NCBI RefSeq assembly: GCF_003063375.1
Contig: NZ_NERY01000001.1
Location: 1,736,001-1,800,000 of the forward strand
Origin: Limnohabitans sp. MMS-10A-178
GTDB lineage: Bacteria; Pseudomonadota; Gammaproteobacteria; Burkholderiales; Burkholderiaceae_C
Direction: 5' to 3'
Length of the DNA: 64,000 nt
Part shown: piece by piece, positions 55,273 through 62,745 of the stretch
Numbering within the stretch: position 1 is the first letter of the stretch
Layout: every line of letters begins with the position of its first letter
Program-made: the position numbers and the translations under genes
The notes under the pieces: generated by a model
Told to the model about the DNA's origin: nothing
Seen by the model: only the letters and a program-made list of their open reading frames with translations
Databases searched by the model: none

Positions 55273-56274
55273 ATTGGCCTGTACGCCAGCTTTAATCAGC
55301 AGGCCGCCCAAGGTTTCAATCTCATTTTTCAAATGAGCTCTTAGTGCATTTGGTGTGGCTTGCTCAACGCTTACCGCTGATACACCCATGCCATCCAAGC
55401 GTTTGATCACATCTGGATCGGCAACAGACTTTTGCAAAGCAGCGGTCAGTTTGTCCAATACAGGTTTGGGTGTGCCCTTAGGTGCATAGAGGCCAAATGA
55501 AATGTTGATGTCAAAGCCTCTCACCCCAGCTTCTGCAATGGCAGGAGTGTCTGGCAAGGAGGGCAGTCTGCTTTTGCCGGCTGCAGCATAGGCCTTGATT
55601 TTGTTGGTCTTCACCGAGGGGACGGTGCCAGAAGTTTGATCGCACAGAATATCGACCTGTCCACCCATCAAGTCAGTGAGCGCTGGGCCTGTGCCTTTGT
55701 ATGGAATTTCATTAAGTTTGACGCCCAACACATTCATCATCATCAAACCACACAAGTGTGAGGCAGAGCCAACGCCTGCATGCGCAAGGCTGACTTTGTT
55801 TTGATTGGTTTTGAGGTAGGCCACAAATTCATTCAAATCTTTGGGTGGAAATTCGTTTCTCGCCACAATCACCATGGGGCCACTGGTGGCCGAGCCAATG
55901 GGTTCAAAATCATCAACGGGGTGATAACTTAAATTCTTGTACATGGCCAAGTTGGTGGCATGGCTCACATGAATCATGAGCAAGGTGTAGCCATCTGGTC
56001 TAGATCTGGCAACCTTAGCTGTTCCAATGCTGCCAGAAGCGCCAGCTGTGTTGTCAACCAAAATTTGTTGGCCCAGTATTTTTTGCATCGAGCCTGCAAA
56101 CAGTCGGGTAATGGTGTCGCCAGGGCCGCCAGCCGCATAGGGCATCACCATGGTAATGGGCTTGGCTGGAAAGTCTTGCGCAGACACACAGCTGGCAGCG
56201 CCAAGCAGCAATACACCCACTACCTTGCAAAGCTTGGCTTGAAAAGATCGCGCTGAATTGAATGTCGAGTTCAT
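55270..56274 (-). CDS. Bug-family (TctC-like) periplasmic substrate-binding protein
   Basis: A 334-residue protein with a signal peptide ending SCVSAQ. Marks of the family: FPAKPITMVMPYAAGGPGDT, LVDNTAGASGSIGTAKVARS, PDGYTLLMIHVSHATN, HAGVGSASHLCGLM and NEIPYKGTGPALTDLMGGQV. It is the second Bug paralogue in the window and is quite different from the one at 51620, so it likely binds another small carboxylated ligand. The next gene upstream, 26 bp before its start, encodes a carboxymuconolactone-decarboxylase-like protein, suggesting one transcript and a link to aromatic or lactone breakdown (inference). Confidence 0.93.
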   Translation of the reverse strand: MNSTFNSARSFQAKLCKVVGVLLLGAASCVSAQDFPAKPITMVMPYAAGGPGDTITRLFAGSMQKILGQQILVDNTAGASGSIGTAKVARSRPDGYTLLMIHVSHATNLAMYKNLSYHPVDDFEPIGSATSGPMVIVARNEFPPKDLNEFVAYLKTNQNKVSLAHAGVGSASHLCGLMMMNVLGVKLNEIPYKGTGPALTDLMGGQVDILCDQTSGTVPSVKTNKIKAYAAAGKSRLPSLPDTPAIAEAGVRGFDINISFGLYAPKGTPKPVLDKLTAALQKSVADPDVIKRLDGMGVSAVSVEQATPNALRAHLKNEIETLGGLLIKAGVQAN

Positions 56275-56310
56275 GGTGAAGGTCCTGTTGAATTCAATGA
56301 AAAAATGTTT

Positions 56311-56901
56311 TTACCCCAGTAGGCGCTGTCTGATTTCGATGGGGTCAAGCACTTCCAGTGGCCATGCGCCGCCACCAGGAATGCCAACCTGTGTGGCGTT
56401 TAGTAGCATTGAAACCATCACATAAGTGCCCGACAGCACCGTGAGATCAACAACCGCTTGCTCGCCCATTTTGTCTACGGCTTCTTGCCAAAGTGCATCG
56501 GGCACTCTGTGATTCAAGCTGAGCTGAACACAGTAGTCGTAAACCAAGCGCTCGTCTTCTTGCATGCTGGTGGGGCGTTTGCAAAGTTGCAAATCTTTCA
56601 TCACTGCATCAGACAAACCGGCTTTTCGGGCAATGGTTTCGTGAGCCCACCATTCGTATTGCGCATTTGAAATTCTGGCTTGAATCAAAATGGCAAATTC
56701 GTTCAAGCGCTTGTTAACGCTGGTTCTGAATCGAAGGTAATCTAGAAAATCAAAACAGCGCCTTGCCATGTCAGGACTTCGCAGCAATGCGTTGTAGGGG
56801 CCCCCAAGTGCGGCACTGGAAACTTTGAGAATGTCATCAGCCAAGGGCCGAACTGAATCTGGCAATTCAGAATAAGAAATTTGAGTTAGGCGTTCGTTCA
56901 T
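56311..56901 (-). CDS. carboxymuconolactone decarboxylase-like (CMD) protein
   Basis: About 196 residues from ATG 56901 (the track start is TTG 56907). All-helical CMD/AhpD-like protein: LGGPYNALLRSPDMARRCFD, SVNKRLNEFAILIQARIS, QYEWWAHETIARKAGLSDAV and the long final helix region VVDLTVLSGTYVMVSMLLNA. The paired CxxC of AhpD-type enzymes is absent, so it is closer to 4-carboxymuconolactone decarboxylase or a related hydrolase-like form. It lies upstream of the Bug binding protein and is likely co-transcribed. Confidence 0.85.
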   Translation of the reverse strand: MNERLTQISYSELPDSVRPLADDILKVSSAALGGPYNALLRSPDMARRCFDFLDYLRFRTSVNKRLNEFAILIQARISNAQYEWWAHETIARKAGLSDAVMKDLQLCKRPTSMQEDERLVYDYCVQLSLNHRVPDALWQEAVDKMGEQAVVDLTVLSGTYVMVSMLLNATQVGIPGGGAWPLEVLDPIEIRQRLLG

Positions 56902-56982
56902 CCTCAAATTCTAGGAAGAACCAAGGAAAGAGGTGGGGGTACAAACCCGAACGTTGAATGACTGAGTCAAGTTGCTATTGCC

Positions 56983-57201
56983 TTAAGTTTTTGGTTTAAC
57001 AAGATTGTTTTTAGGATCAAACCCTAAGCAGGGGCGGCCATCAGTGTTCATCACTTGAATGCAGGGCAAGGCTTGAGATTTGAACCCAAGTAATTTGCAG
57101 GAGTAGGGCATCTTAGGGTCCCAGCTCGTAGCGAAATGCTTGCACTGCCAGCAGTTGACTTTTTCTAAAGGTGATGGAGCGGCGGTCACTTGAGTTGTCA
57201 A
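56983..57201 (-). CDS. small Cys-rich conserved protein, unknown function
   Basis: A 72-residue protein starting at TTG 57201; no ATG is available before residue 32. It contains VNCWQCKHFATSWDPKMPYS, then CKLLGFKSQALPCIQV and GRPCLGFDPK. The five cysteines (CxxC plus three) suggest a small zinc or metal-binding knuckle. Similar short proteins with CWxCxHF motifs appear to be widespread in Burkholderiales, but I know no function. It stands alone between two promoters. Confidence 0.65.
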   Translation of the reverse strand: MTTQVTAAPSPLEKVNCWQCKHFATSWDPKMPYSCKLLGFKSQALPCIQVMNTDGRPCLGFDPKNNLVKPKT

Positions 57202-57322
57202 TGAAGTTGATGACTTATCTCATCATAAACAATCGTGAAATCATTTGAAATTTGGGTTGCATTTGATCAAGTGCTCAAGGTTTGAGGCAAAATTGTTTTT
57301 TTGAATCTGATCAGAGAACATC

Positions 57323-57736
57323 ATGCAACCTTTCCACTTGGCATTTCCCGTAACGTCTTTGGCAAAAGCCAGGGCTTTTTATGGCGATTTATTAGGCTGC
57401 TCTGAAGGGCGCTCCAGCGATGAGTGGGTCGACTTCAACTTTTATGGCCATCAAATTGTGGCGCACTTAAGTCCTTCTGAAGCCGGCCATCACAATACGA
57501 GCGCCGTCGATGGCGACAACGTGCCTGTCAGGCACTTTGGCTTGGTCATGGAAATGGGCCAGTGGGAAGTGCTTGCAGAGAAACTGAAACAGGCAGGAAC
57601 CAAGTTTGTGATTGAACCCCACATTCGATTCAAGGGCCAAGTGGGTGAACAAGCCACTATGTTTTTCTTGGACCCCTGTGGCAATGCGGTGGAGTTCAAA
57701 GCCTTTGCAAACCCAGCCAGCTTGTTTGCCAAATAA
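57323..57736 (+). CDS. VOC (glyoxalase/dioxygenase) superfamily protein
   Basis: A 137-residue protein made of two beta-alpha-beta-beta-beta modules. It opens FHLAFPVTSLAKARAFYGDL and ends FFLDPCGNAVEFKAF; His4, His62 or so (VRHFGL) and Glu near the end would form the metal site typical of the fold. Members are glyoxalases, ring-cleaving dioxygenases or resistance proteins; the substrate is open. Monocistronic by context. Confidence 0.88.
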   Translation: MQPFHLAFPVTSLAKARAFYGDLLGCSEGRSSDEWVDFNFYGHQIVAHLSPSEAGHHNTSAVDGDNVPVRHFGLVMEMGQWEVLAEKLKQAGTKFVIEPHIRFKGQVGEQATMFFLDPCGNAVEFKAFANPASLFAK

Positions 57737-57789
57737 AGCAGTGATGGCAAGCAAGGCCAAATGCTGAATTTCAGCCTTCGATTCAATTC

Positions 57790-58368
57790 ATGAATTTTAA
57801 AATGTCAGACAAATCGCTGTTTGCGATTTTGTTGCGCTCGCCTTGGTGGTATAGCTTTTTAATTGCTGCAGTGCTCATGCTGCTAGCGCGCGTGTTCTTG
57901 CCCGAGGCCTTTCGCGCTATTGGGATGCTCAGCTCACTTCCCTTTGCCGTGTTGGGCATCATTGCCGCTTGGCGGCAGCGCGACAAGCCATCAGCTGAAC
58001 GCGTATCCATGGCTTTAGACCAATTGGCCAAAATGTCGTGGAAGCAGTTTTTGCCCATCATGGAGCAAGCCTTTGTTCAGCAGGGCTTCACCGTAACACC
58101 TCTGAACTCAAATTCGGCAGACTTGCAATTGGAAAAAAAGGGCAGGGTTACCTTGGTCAGTTGCAAACGCTGGAAGGCCGCCACCTTGGGGGTGGAGGTT
58201 TTACGCGATTTGAAGGCCATGCAAGTTGCCGAAGAAGCCTCTTATGCGGCTTGTATCAGTTTGAGCTTGCCCACCGGCGTGGCCCTTAAATTTGCCAAAG
58301 AAAACGCAATTCAATTGATCTGCCAAGACGAGCTGGCATCACTCTGTCTCAAGGTGATGAAAGACTAA
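57790..58368 (+). CDS. membrane-anchored Mrr-like nuclease-fold protein
   Basis: A 192-residue protein. Two N-terminal membrane helices (about 18-33 and 42-58, SFLIAAVLMLLARVF and SLPFAVLGIIAAW) are followed by a restriction-endonuclease-like Mrr domain: MSWKQFLPIMEQAFVQQGFT, then SADLQLEKKGRVTLVSCKRW. The usual core is D...(E/Q)xK; here the residue two before Lys is Ser (VSCK), which may mean weak or lost nuclease activity. Such membrane-tethered forms are common in Burkholderiales but uncharacterised. It could act in DNA quality control or defence; neither is shown. Confidence 0.8.
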   Translation: MNFKMSDKSLFAILLRSPWWYSFLIAAVLMLLARVFLPEAFRAIGMLSSLPFAVLGIIAAWRQRDKPSAERVSMALDQLAKMSWKQFLPIMEQAFVQQGFTVTPLNSNSADLQLEKKGRVTLVSCKRWKAATLGVEVLRDLKAMQVAEEASYAACISLSLPTGVALKFAKENAIQLICQDELASLCLKVMKD

Positions 58369-58382
58369 AGCGCCACCCAAGA

Positions 58383-59426
58383 CTACAAAGCCCGCATGAT
58401 GTGCGCTATGCAGTCGTTGGTTTTGGCGGCATCAATCCACCGCAGGATACACACCAGCTCCAACTGGGGGTCGACCCATGTGATGGACGAGCCGGCGCCA
58501 ATGGCAAACCAAGAACTGCGCGGCGCGTCTTTGAACAGTGCGCCATCTTTGTTGAGCCAAATGAGGTAGCCGTAGTAGGGCGCAACATCGCAGGGTTGTT
58601 GCATCATGTGCATCCACTTGGCCGAAAGTATTTGCTTTCCTTTGTAATGGCCATTGCCCATGAGCATCAAGCCAATGAGGGCTTGGTCCATGGCTGAAAT
58701 TGAAATACCACCGCCCCAATGGCTGCCGCCCGGAACTGACATCATGCGTTGGCCATTGACTTGCGTCCAACCTTGTTCGTAGCCCACCCATTGAAACTCA
58801 TCTGAGCAACCCAAAGGTTTGCGGAAAAATTCTTCAAACACTTCTGGCAGCGGGCGCTTGAACAAATGCAACAAGGCCAAAGACAGTTGGTTGATGCGAA
58901 CGTCGTTGTATTCAAATCTTGAGCCTGGCTCGCCCAAGGGTCTGGGGTCGCCTTTGGTGCCGCCAGCTTCTCCGGTTTGGTAAGTTAACCAACGATATCG
59001 GTCGACCTGCTCGGGAATGCCAAGGCATGTGCCTTCCCACTCGCTGGTTTGCTGCAAAAGGTGGTGCCATGTGATGCGCGATAAGCGCTCTCCCTCAAAG
59101 CCAATGCCAGGACATTGTTGAACCACCGGTGTGTGAACGTCTCTAATCAGACCTTGATCAAATGCAAGGCCCGCCAACAAAGCCAAATAGGTTTTGGCCA
59201 CACTGAAGGTGAGATCGGCCTTGTGCGCTTGGCCCCACTTTGCGAGCAATTGGTTCTTGTGAAACAGAACGCCAGACACAGGGCCACGACCATGAACCGG
59301 TCCATACAAGCGGTTGTAGGGGGGCGGATCGGCTTCGTGAATGCCCCAGGGTGGTGAGGTATCACGAGACCAGGGCGATTCGCACTGCTCTGTGAATTGA
59401 GTGGCTTTTTGAAGTGCAGGCGTCAT
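58383..59426 (-). CDS. serine hydrolase, beta-lactamase/class C fold
   Basis: A 347-residue protein from ATG 59426 (track start GTG 59453). It carries the SxxK nucleophile motif SVAK (Ser75, Lys78) after ADLTF, a Tyr-containing RFEYNDVRINQ segment in the place of YxN, and GAGSSITWV near the C-terminus in the place of the KTG triad. No signal peptide is seen, so it is likely a cytoplasmic esterase or amide hydrolase of the beta-lactamase superfamily rather than an antibiotic resistance enzyme. It is divergent from the TRAP operon. Confidence 0.88.
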   Translation of the reverse strand: MTPALQKATQFTEQCESPWSRDTSPPWGIHEADPPPYNRLYGPVHGRGPVSGVLFHKNQLLAKWGQAHKADLTFSVAKTYLALLAGLAFDQGLIRDVHTPVVQQCPGIGFEGERLSRITWHHLLQQTSEWEGTCLGIPEQVDRYRWLTYQTGEAGGTKGDPRPLGEPGSRFEYNDVRINQLSLALLHLFKRPLPEVFEEFFRKPLGCSDEFQWVGYEQGWTQVNGQRMMSVPGGSHWGGGISISAMDQALIGLMLMGNGHYKGKQILSAKWMHMMQQPCDVAPYYGYLIWLNKDGALFKDAPRSSWFAIGAGSSITWVDPQLELVCILRWIDAAKTNDCIAHIMRAL

Positions 59427-59466
59427 GTGGGTTTTTTCTTGTAGGGTTATCACTTGAAGCCCGTTA

Positions 59467-59501
59467 TTGTTCTGATAGATAATATTGTTTCGAGCTATAA
59501 T
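59467..59501 (+). promoter_or_regulatory. possible promoter of the TRAP operon
   Basis: A perfect -10 TATAAT at 59496-59501 lies 31 bp before the DctP start, with AGGAGA as ribosome-binding site. The best -35 candidates (TTGTTC at 59467 or TGATAG at 59473) are weak or badly spaced, so activation by a regulator is likely. Confidence 0.45.
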
Positions 59502-59532
59502 TTTTTTGATTTAAAGTTTAACAGGAGACAAA

Positions 59533-60690
59533 ATGACCACAGTTCAGCAAGACGTTCAAGTAAGCGATAGCCCCATGGCCAGTCGTCGCCGTTTCTTTGG
59601 CAAGGCTGCAACAGCTGCCGTGGCTGCCCCATTGATGGGCGCGCCACTCATCGCTGTCGCTCAAGCGCCTATCGTTTTCAAGATGCAAGGTTCTTGGGGT
59701 ACCAACGAAATTTTCAGCGAAATGGCGCAGCAATACGTCACACGCGTTAATGAAATGTCCGGTGGCCGCCTCAGAATTGAATATCTGCCAGCAGGCGCTG
59801 TGGTTAAGCCATTTGAAATCATCGATGCCGTGAGCAAAGGCGTGCTCGACGGTGGCCACCACGTTTCTGGCTACTGGTACGGTAAGAACAAATCTGCTTC
59901 TTTGTTTGGCACAGGCCCTGTGAGCGGCGCTACCCCCGAAATCGGTTTGAGCTGGATTCAGGCTGGTGGTGGTCAGCAGCTTTGGGACAAATTGGTTGCC
60001 AAGATGAACCTCAATGTGGTTGGTTTCTTCTCCTTTCCAATGCCATCACAGCCACTGGGTTGGTTCAAAAAGGCGCCACCTAAAAAGGCGTCTGACTTGA
60101 AAGGCTTCAAGTACCGCACCATTGGTTTGGCTGCCGACATGTTGCAGGAAATGGGCATGGCCGTTGCTCAATTGCCAGGCGGCGAAATTGTGCCCGCCAT
60201 GCAGCGCGGTGTGATTGATGCCTTCGAATTCAACAACCCCACCGCCGACATGCGTTTTGGCGCTCAAGACGTGGCCAAGTTCTACTCCATGGGTTCCTTC
60301 CACCAAGCCCAAGAATTCTTTGAAATTATTTTCAACAAAGACAAGTACAACGCTTTGCCCGCAGACTTGAAGGCAATTTTGAAGTACGCTGCTGAAGCTG
60401 CATCTACCGCATCTACAGCGTTGGCCCACGAAAACTACTCAAAGGATTTGCAAGAGCTCATCGTCAAGCACAAGGTGCAGGTGTCTCGCACCAGTGCAGA
60501 TGTCTACAAAGGCCAATTGGCTGCATGGGACGTTGTCACTGCAAAACTGGAAAAAGAAGTCGACATGTTCAAGGAAGTGAACGATTCGTTCAAGGCCTGG
60601 TCACGTCGCGTGGGCTTTTACCACTTCACCAACGAAGCCAACTACCGCATGGCTTACGAGCACGTACAGAAGACCAAGCTGCCAGTCTGA
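59533..60690 (+). CDS. TRAP transporter substrate-binding protein (DctP family), Tat-exported
   Basis: A 385-residue protein. Twin-arginine leader SRRRFFGKAATAAVAAPLM (Arg18-Arg20), so it is exported folded. The mature part opens IVFKMQGSWGTNEIFSEMAQ, with ligand-site region GFKYRTIGLAADMLQEMGMA and ALPGGEIVPAMQRGVIDAFE-like segment (here AQLPGGEIVPAMQRGVIDAF), the hallmark of DctP-type binding proteins for carboxylic acids such as 2-oxo acids. A hairpin terminator or attenuator separates it from the two membrane genes, which usually yields more binding protein than permease. Confidence 0.93.
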   Translation: MTTVQQDVQVSDSPMASRRRFFGKAATAAVAAPLMGAPLIAVAQAPIVFKMQGSWGTNEIFSEMAQQYVTRVNEMSGGRLRIEYLPAGAVVKPFEIIDAVSKGVLDGGHHVSGYWYGKNKSASLFGTGPVSGATPEIGLSWIQAGGGQQLWDKLVAKMNLNVVGFFSFPMPSQPLGWFKKAPPKKASDLKGFKYRTIGLAADMLQEMGMAVAQLPGGEIVPAMQRGVIDAFEFNNPTADMRFGAQDVAKFYSMGSFHQAQEFFEIIFNKDKYNALPADLKAILKYAAEAASTASTALAHENYSKDLQELIVKHKVQVSRTSADVYKGQLAAWDVVTAKLEKEVDMFKEVNDSFKAWSRRVGFYHFTNEANYRMAYEHVQKTKLPV

Positions 60691-60707
60691 TCTTGGCTTA
60701 AAATCCG

Positions 60708-60740
60708 AAAGCTGCCGAAATTCGTTTCGGCAGCTTTTCT
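60708..60740 (+). terminator. strong hairpin with U tract between dctP-like and dctQ-like genes
   Basis: AAAGCTGCCGAAA, loop TTCG, TTTCGGCAGCTTT, then TCTTTTTG: a 13-bp perfect stem capped by a stable UUCG-type loop. It probably lets only part of the transcription continue into the permease genes. Confidence 0.88.
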
Positions 60741-60763
60741 TTTTGTATGAATAGGTTAATCAA

Positions 60764-61333
60764 ATGGAATTTTGGATTCGAAGGATTGACATCCTCAACA
60801 AGTCAATTGGTCACGCATTTTCTTGGTGTGTGTTAATCCTCACCGCATCCACCTGCTTCGAGGTGTTCATGCGTTATGTGCTCAACAGCCCCACCGTGTG
60901 GGCGTTTGACATGAGCTACATGTTGTACGGTGCCATGTTCATGATGTCGGGCGCATATGCCCTCTCACGCAACTCGCACGTGCGGGGCGACTTCTTCTAC
61001 CGCAACTGGTCCAACCGCACACAAGCCAAAGTAGATTTGGCTTTGTACTTCTTGTTTTTCTTTCCTGGCATTTTTGCCATGGTGTTCACAGGTGGTCAAT
61101 ACGCTTACGAAAGCATTCGTATTTTGGAGTCCAGCGTGAACAGTCCTGCAGGTGTGCCAGTTTGGCCCCTGAAGTCGATCATTTTTGTAGCCGGCATTAC
61201 GCTTCTCATTGCGGGTGCGGCTGAAGTCATGCGTTGCCTGGTATGCATTCGCACTGGCGAGTGGTTGTCGCGCGGCACCGATGTCGAAGAACTTGAACAA
61301 GTGTTGATCCAACAACACGCTGAGAAAGAATAA
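60764..61333 (+). CDS. TRAP transporter small permease (DctQ family)
   Basis: A 189-residue membrane protein with four hydrophobic helices, including AFSWCVLILTASTCFEVFMR, TVWAFDMSYMLYGAMFMMSG and IIFVAGITLLIAGAAEVMRC. The VFMRYVLNSPTVWAFD stretch after helix 1 is the typical DctQ signature. It associates with the large permease 2 bp downstream to form the sodium-driven importer. Confidence 0.92.
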   Translation: MEFWIRRIDILNKSIGHAFSWCVLILTASTCFEVFMRYVLNSPTVWAFDMSYMLYGAMFMMSGAYALSRNSHVRGDFFYRNWSNRTQAKVDLALYFLFFFPGIFAMVFTGGQYAYESIRILESSVNSPAGVPVWPLKSIIFVAGITLLIAGAAEVMRCLVCIRTGEWLSRGTDVEELEQVLIQQHAEKE

Positions 61334-61335
61334 TC

Positions 61336-62745
61336 ATGAGTGATCCGTTTGTCGCCCTCCTAATGTTGGGGCTCTTTATTGTCTTTATTTTCTTCGGATT
61401 CCCCATTGCCTTCACCATGATGGCCATGGGTATGGGTTTTGGCTTTTACGCCTACTTCACGCCTGACCAGTTAATCTGGGACAACCGCATCTTGTACCTG
61501 TTCACACAAAACACCTTCAGTGTGATGAACAACGATGTGCTTATATCGATTCCCTTGTTTCTCTTTATGGGATACATCATTGAGCGAGCTAACATCCTAG
61601 ACAGGTTGTTTTTGAGTTTGCAGGTTGGCCTACGAGGTGTTCCCGGCTCTATGGCCGTGGCTGCATTGGTTACTTGTACGCTTTTTGCCACAGCCACCGG
61701 TATTGTGGGCGCGGTGGTGGCCCTGATGGGGCTGATCGCCTTGCCGGCGATGCTTAAAGCCGGTTATGACGAAAAACTGGCCAGTGGTGTGATTACTGCA
61801 GGTGGCACTTTGGGTATTTTGATTCCACCCTCCATCTTGCTCATTGTGTACGCGGCCACAGCCAGCGTATCGGTGGTCAAGATGTACGCCGCGGCCATCA
61901 TCCCTGGCTTCACATTGGCATTTCTTTACCTCATTTACATCATCGTGCGTGCCACGCTCAATCCCTCTTTGTGTCCCAAGCCCAAAGATGTGTACGATTA
62001 CTCCGTCTGGGAAAGCATTGTCATGGTGTTGAAGGCTTTTGTGCCTTTGGCCGTCTTGATCATGTCGGTATTGGGATCTATTTTGTTTGGTTTGGCCACG
62101 CCCAGCGAAGCGGCCGCCATGGGCGTTTTGGGTGGCATTATTTTGGCCATCGTCTACCGCGCCTTCACTTGGGAGCGGCTGCGCGAGTCGGTTTACCTCA
62201 CGGCCCGCACCTCGGCCATGGTGTGTTTCCTTTTTGTAGGTTCGGCCACTTTCGCATCGGTTTTTGGTTATTTGGGCGGTGAGCATTTGGTCAAGGACTT
62301 CATGCTGGCATTGGACCTGTCGCCTTTGCAGTTCTTGCTCTTGTCTCAGTTCATAATTTTCATCTTGGGCTGGCCTTTGGAGTGGAGCGAGATCATCATC
62401 ATCTTCGTGCCCATCTTCCTGCCTTTGCTGCCCTTGTACAACATCGATCCCATCTTGTTTGGCATCTTGATTGCAGTGAACTTGCAAACCGCTTTCTTGA
62501 CACCGCCCATGGCGATGTCGGCCTATTACCTGAAAGGGGTTGCACCCAAGACGCTGCAATTGAACACCATCTTCAGTGGGTGCATGCCTTTCGTGTACAT
62601 CATTTTGTTCACACTGGCCATGACTTATGTCTTCCCAGCCATGGTTACTTACTTGCCAGACCAGTTCTTCAACCAGTCGGTTGAGATGGAACGCGACCCC
62701 AACGACGAGTCGGTGGTCAACCCCGACTTCTTCAAGACGAACTGA
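61336..62745 (+). CDS. TRAP transporter large permease (DctM family)
   Basis: A 469-residue protein with about 12 membrane helices. Recognisable stretches are ALLMLGLFIVFIFFGFPIAF, SIPLFLFMGYIIERANILD, TAGGTLGILIPPSILLIVY (conserved GTLGxLIPPS) and ATPSEAAAMGVLGGI. It is the transport subunit that moves solute with Na+. Its stop overlaps the amidase start (TGATG), a strong hint that the imported solute or a product is an amide or carbamate. Confidence 0.94.
   Translation: MSDPFVALLMLGLFIVFIFFGFPIAFTMMAMGMGFGFYAYFTPDQLIWDNRILYLFTQNTFSVMNNDVLISIPLFLFMGYIIERANILDRLFLSLQVGLRGVPGSMAVAALVTCTLFATATGIVGAVVALMGLIALPAMLKAGYDEKLASGVITAGGTLGILIPPSILLIVYAATASVSVVKMYAAAIIPGFTLAFLYLIYIIVRATLNPSLCPKPKDVYDYSVWESIVMVLKAFVPLAVLIMSVLGSILFGLATPSEAAAMGVLGGIILAIVYRAFTWERLRESVYLTARTSAMVCFLFVGSATFASVFGYLGGEHLVKDFMLALDLSPLQFLLLSQFIIFILGWPLEWSEIIIIFVPIFLPLLPLYNIDPILFGILIAVNLQTAFLTPPMAMSAYYLKGVAPKTLQLNTIFSGCMPFVYIILFTLAMTYVFPAMVTYLPDQFFNQSVEMERDPNDESVVNPDFFKTN

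Noticed and set aside
58383-59426. Antibiotic-resistance beta-lactamase
   Set aside because: No signal peptide and only partial class C motifs; more like esterase-type serine hydrolases.
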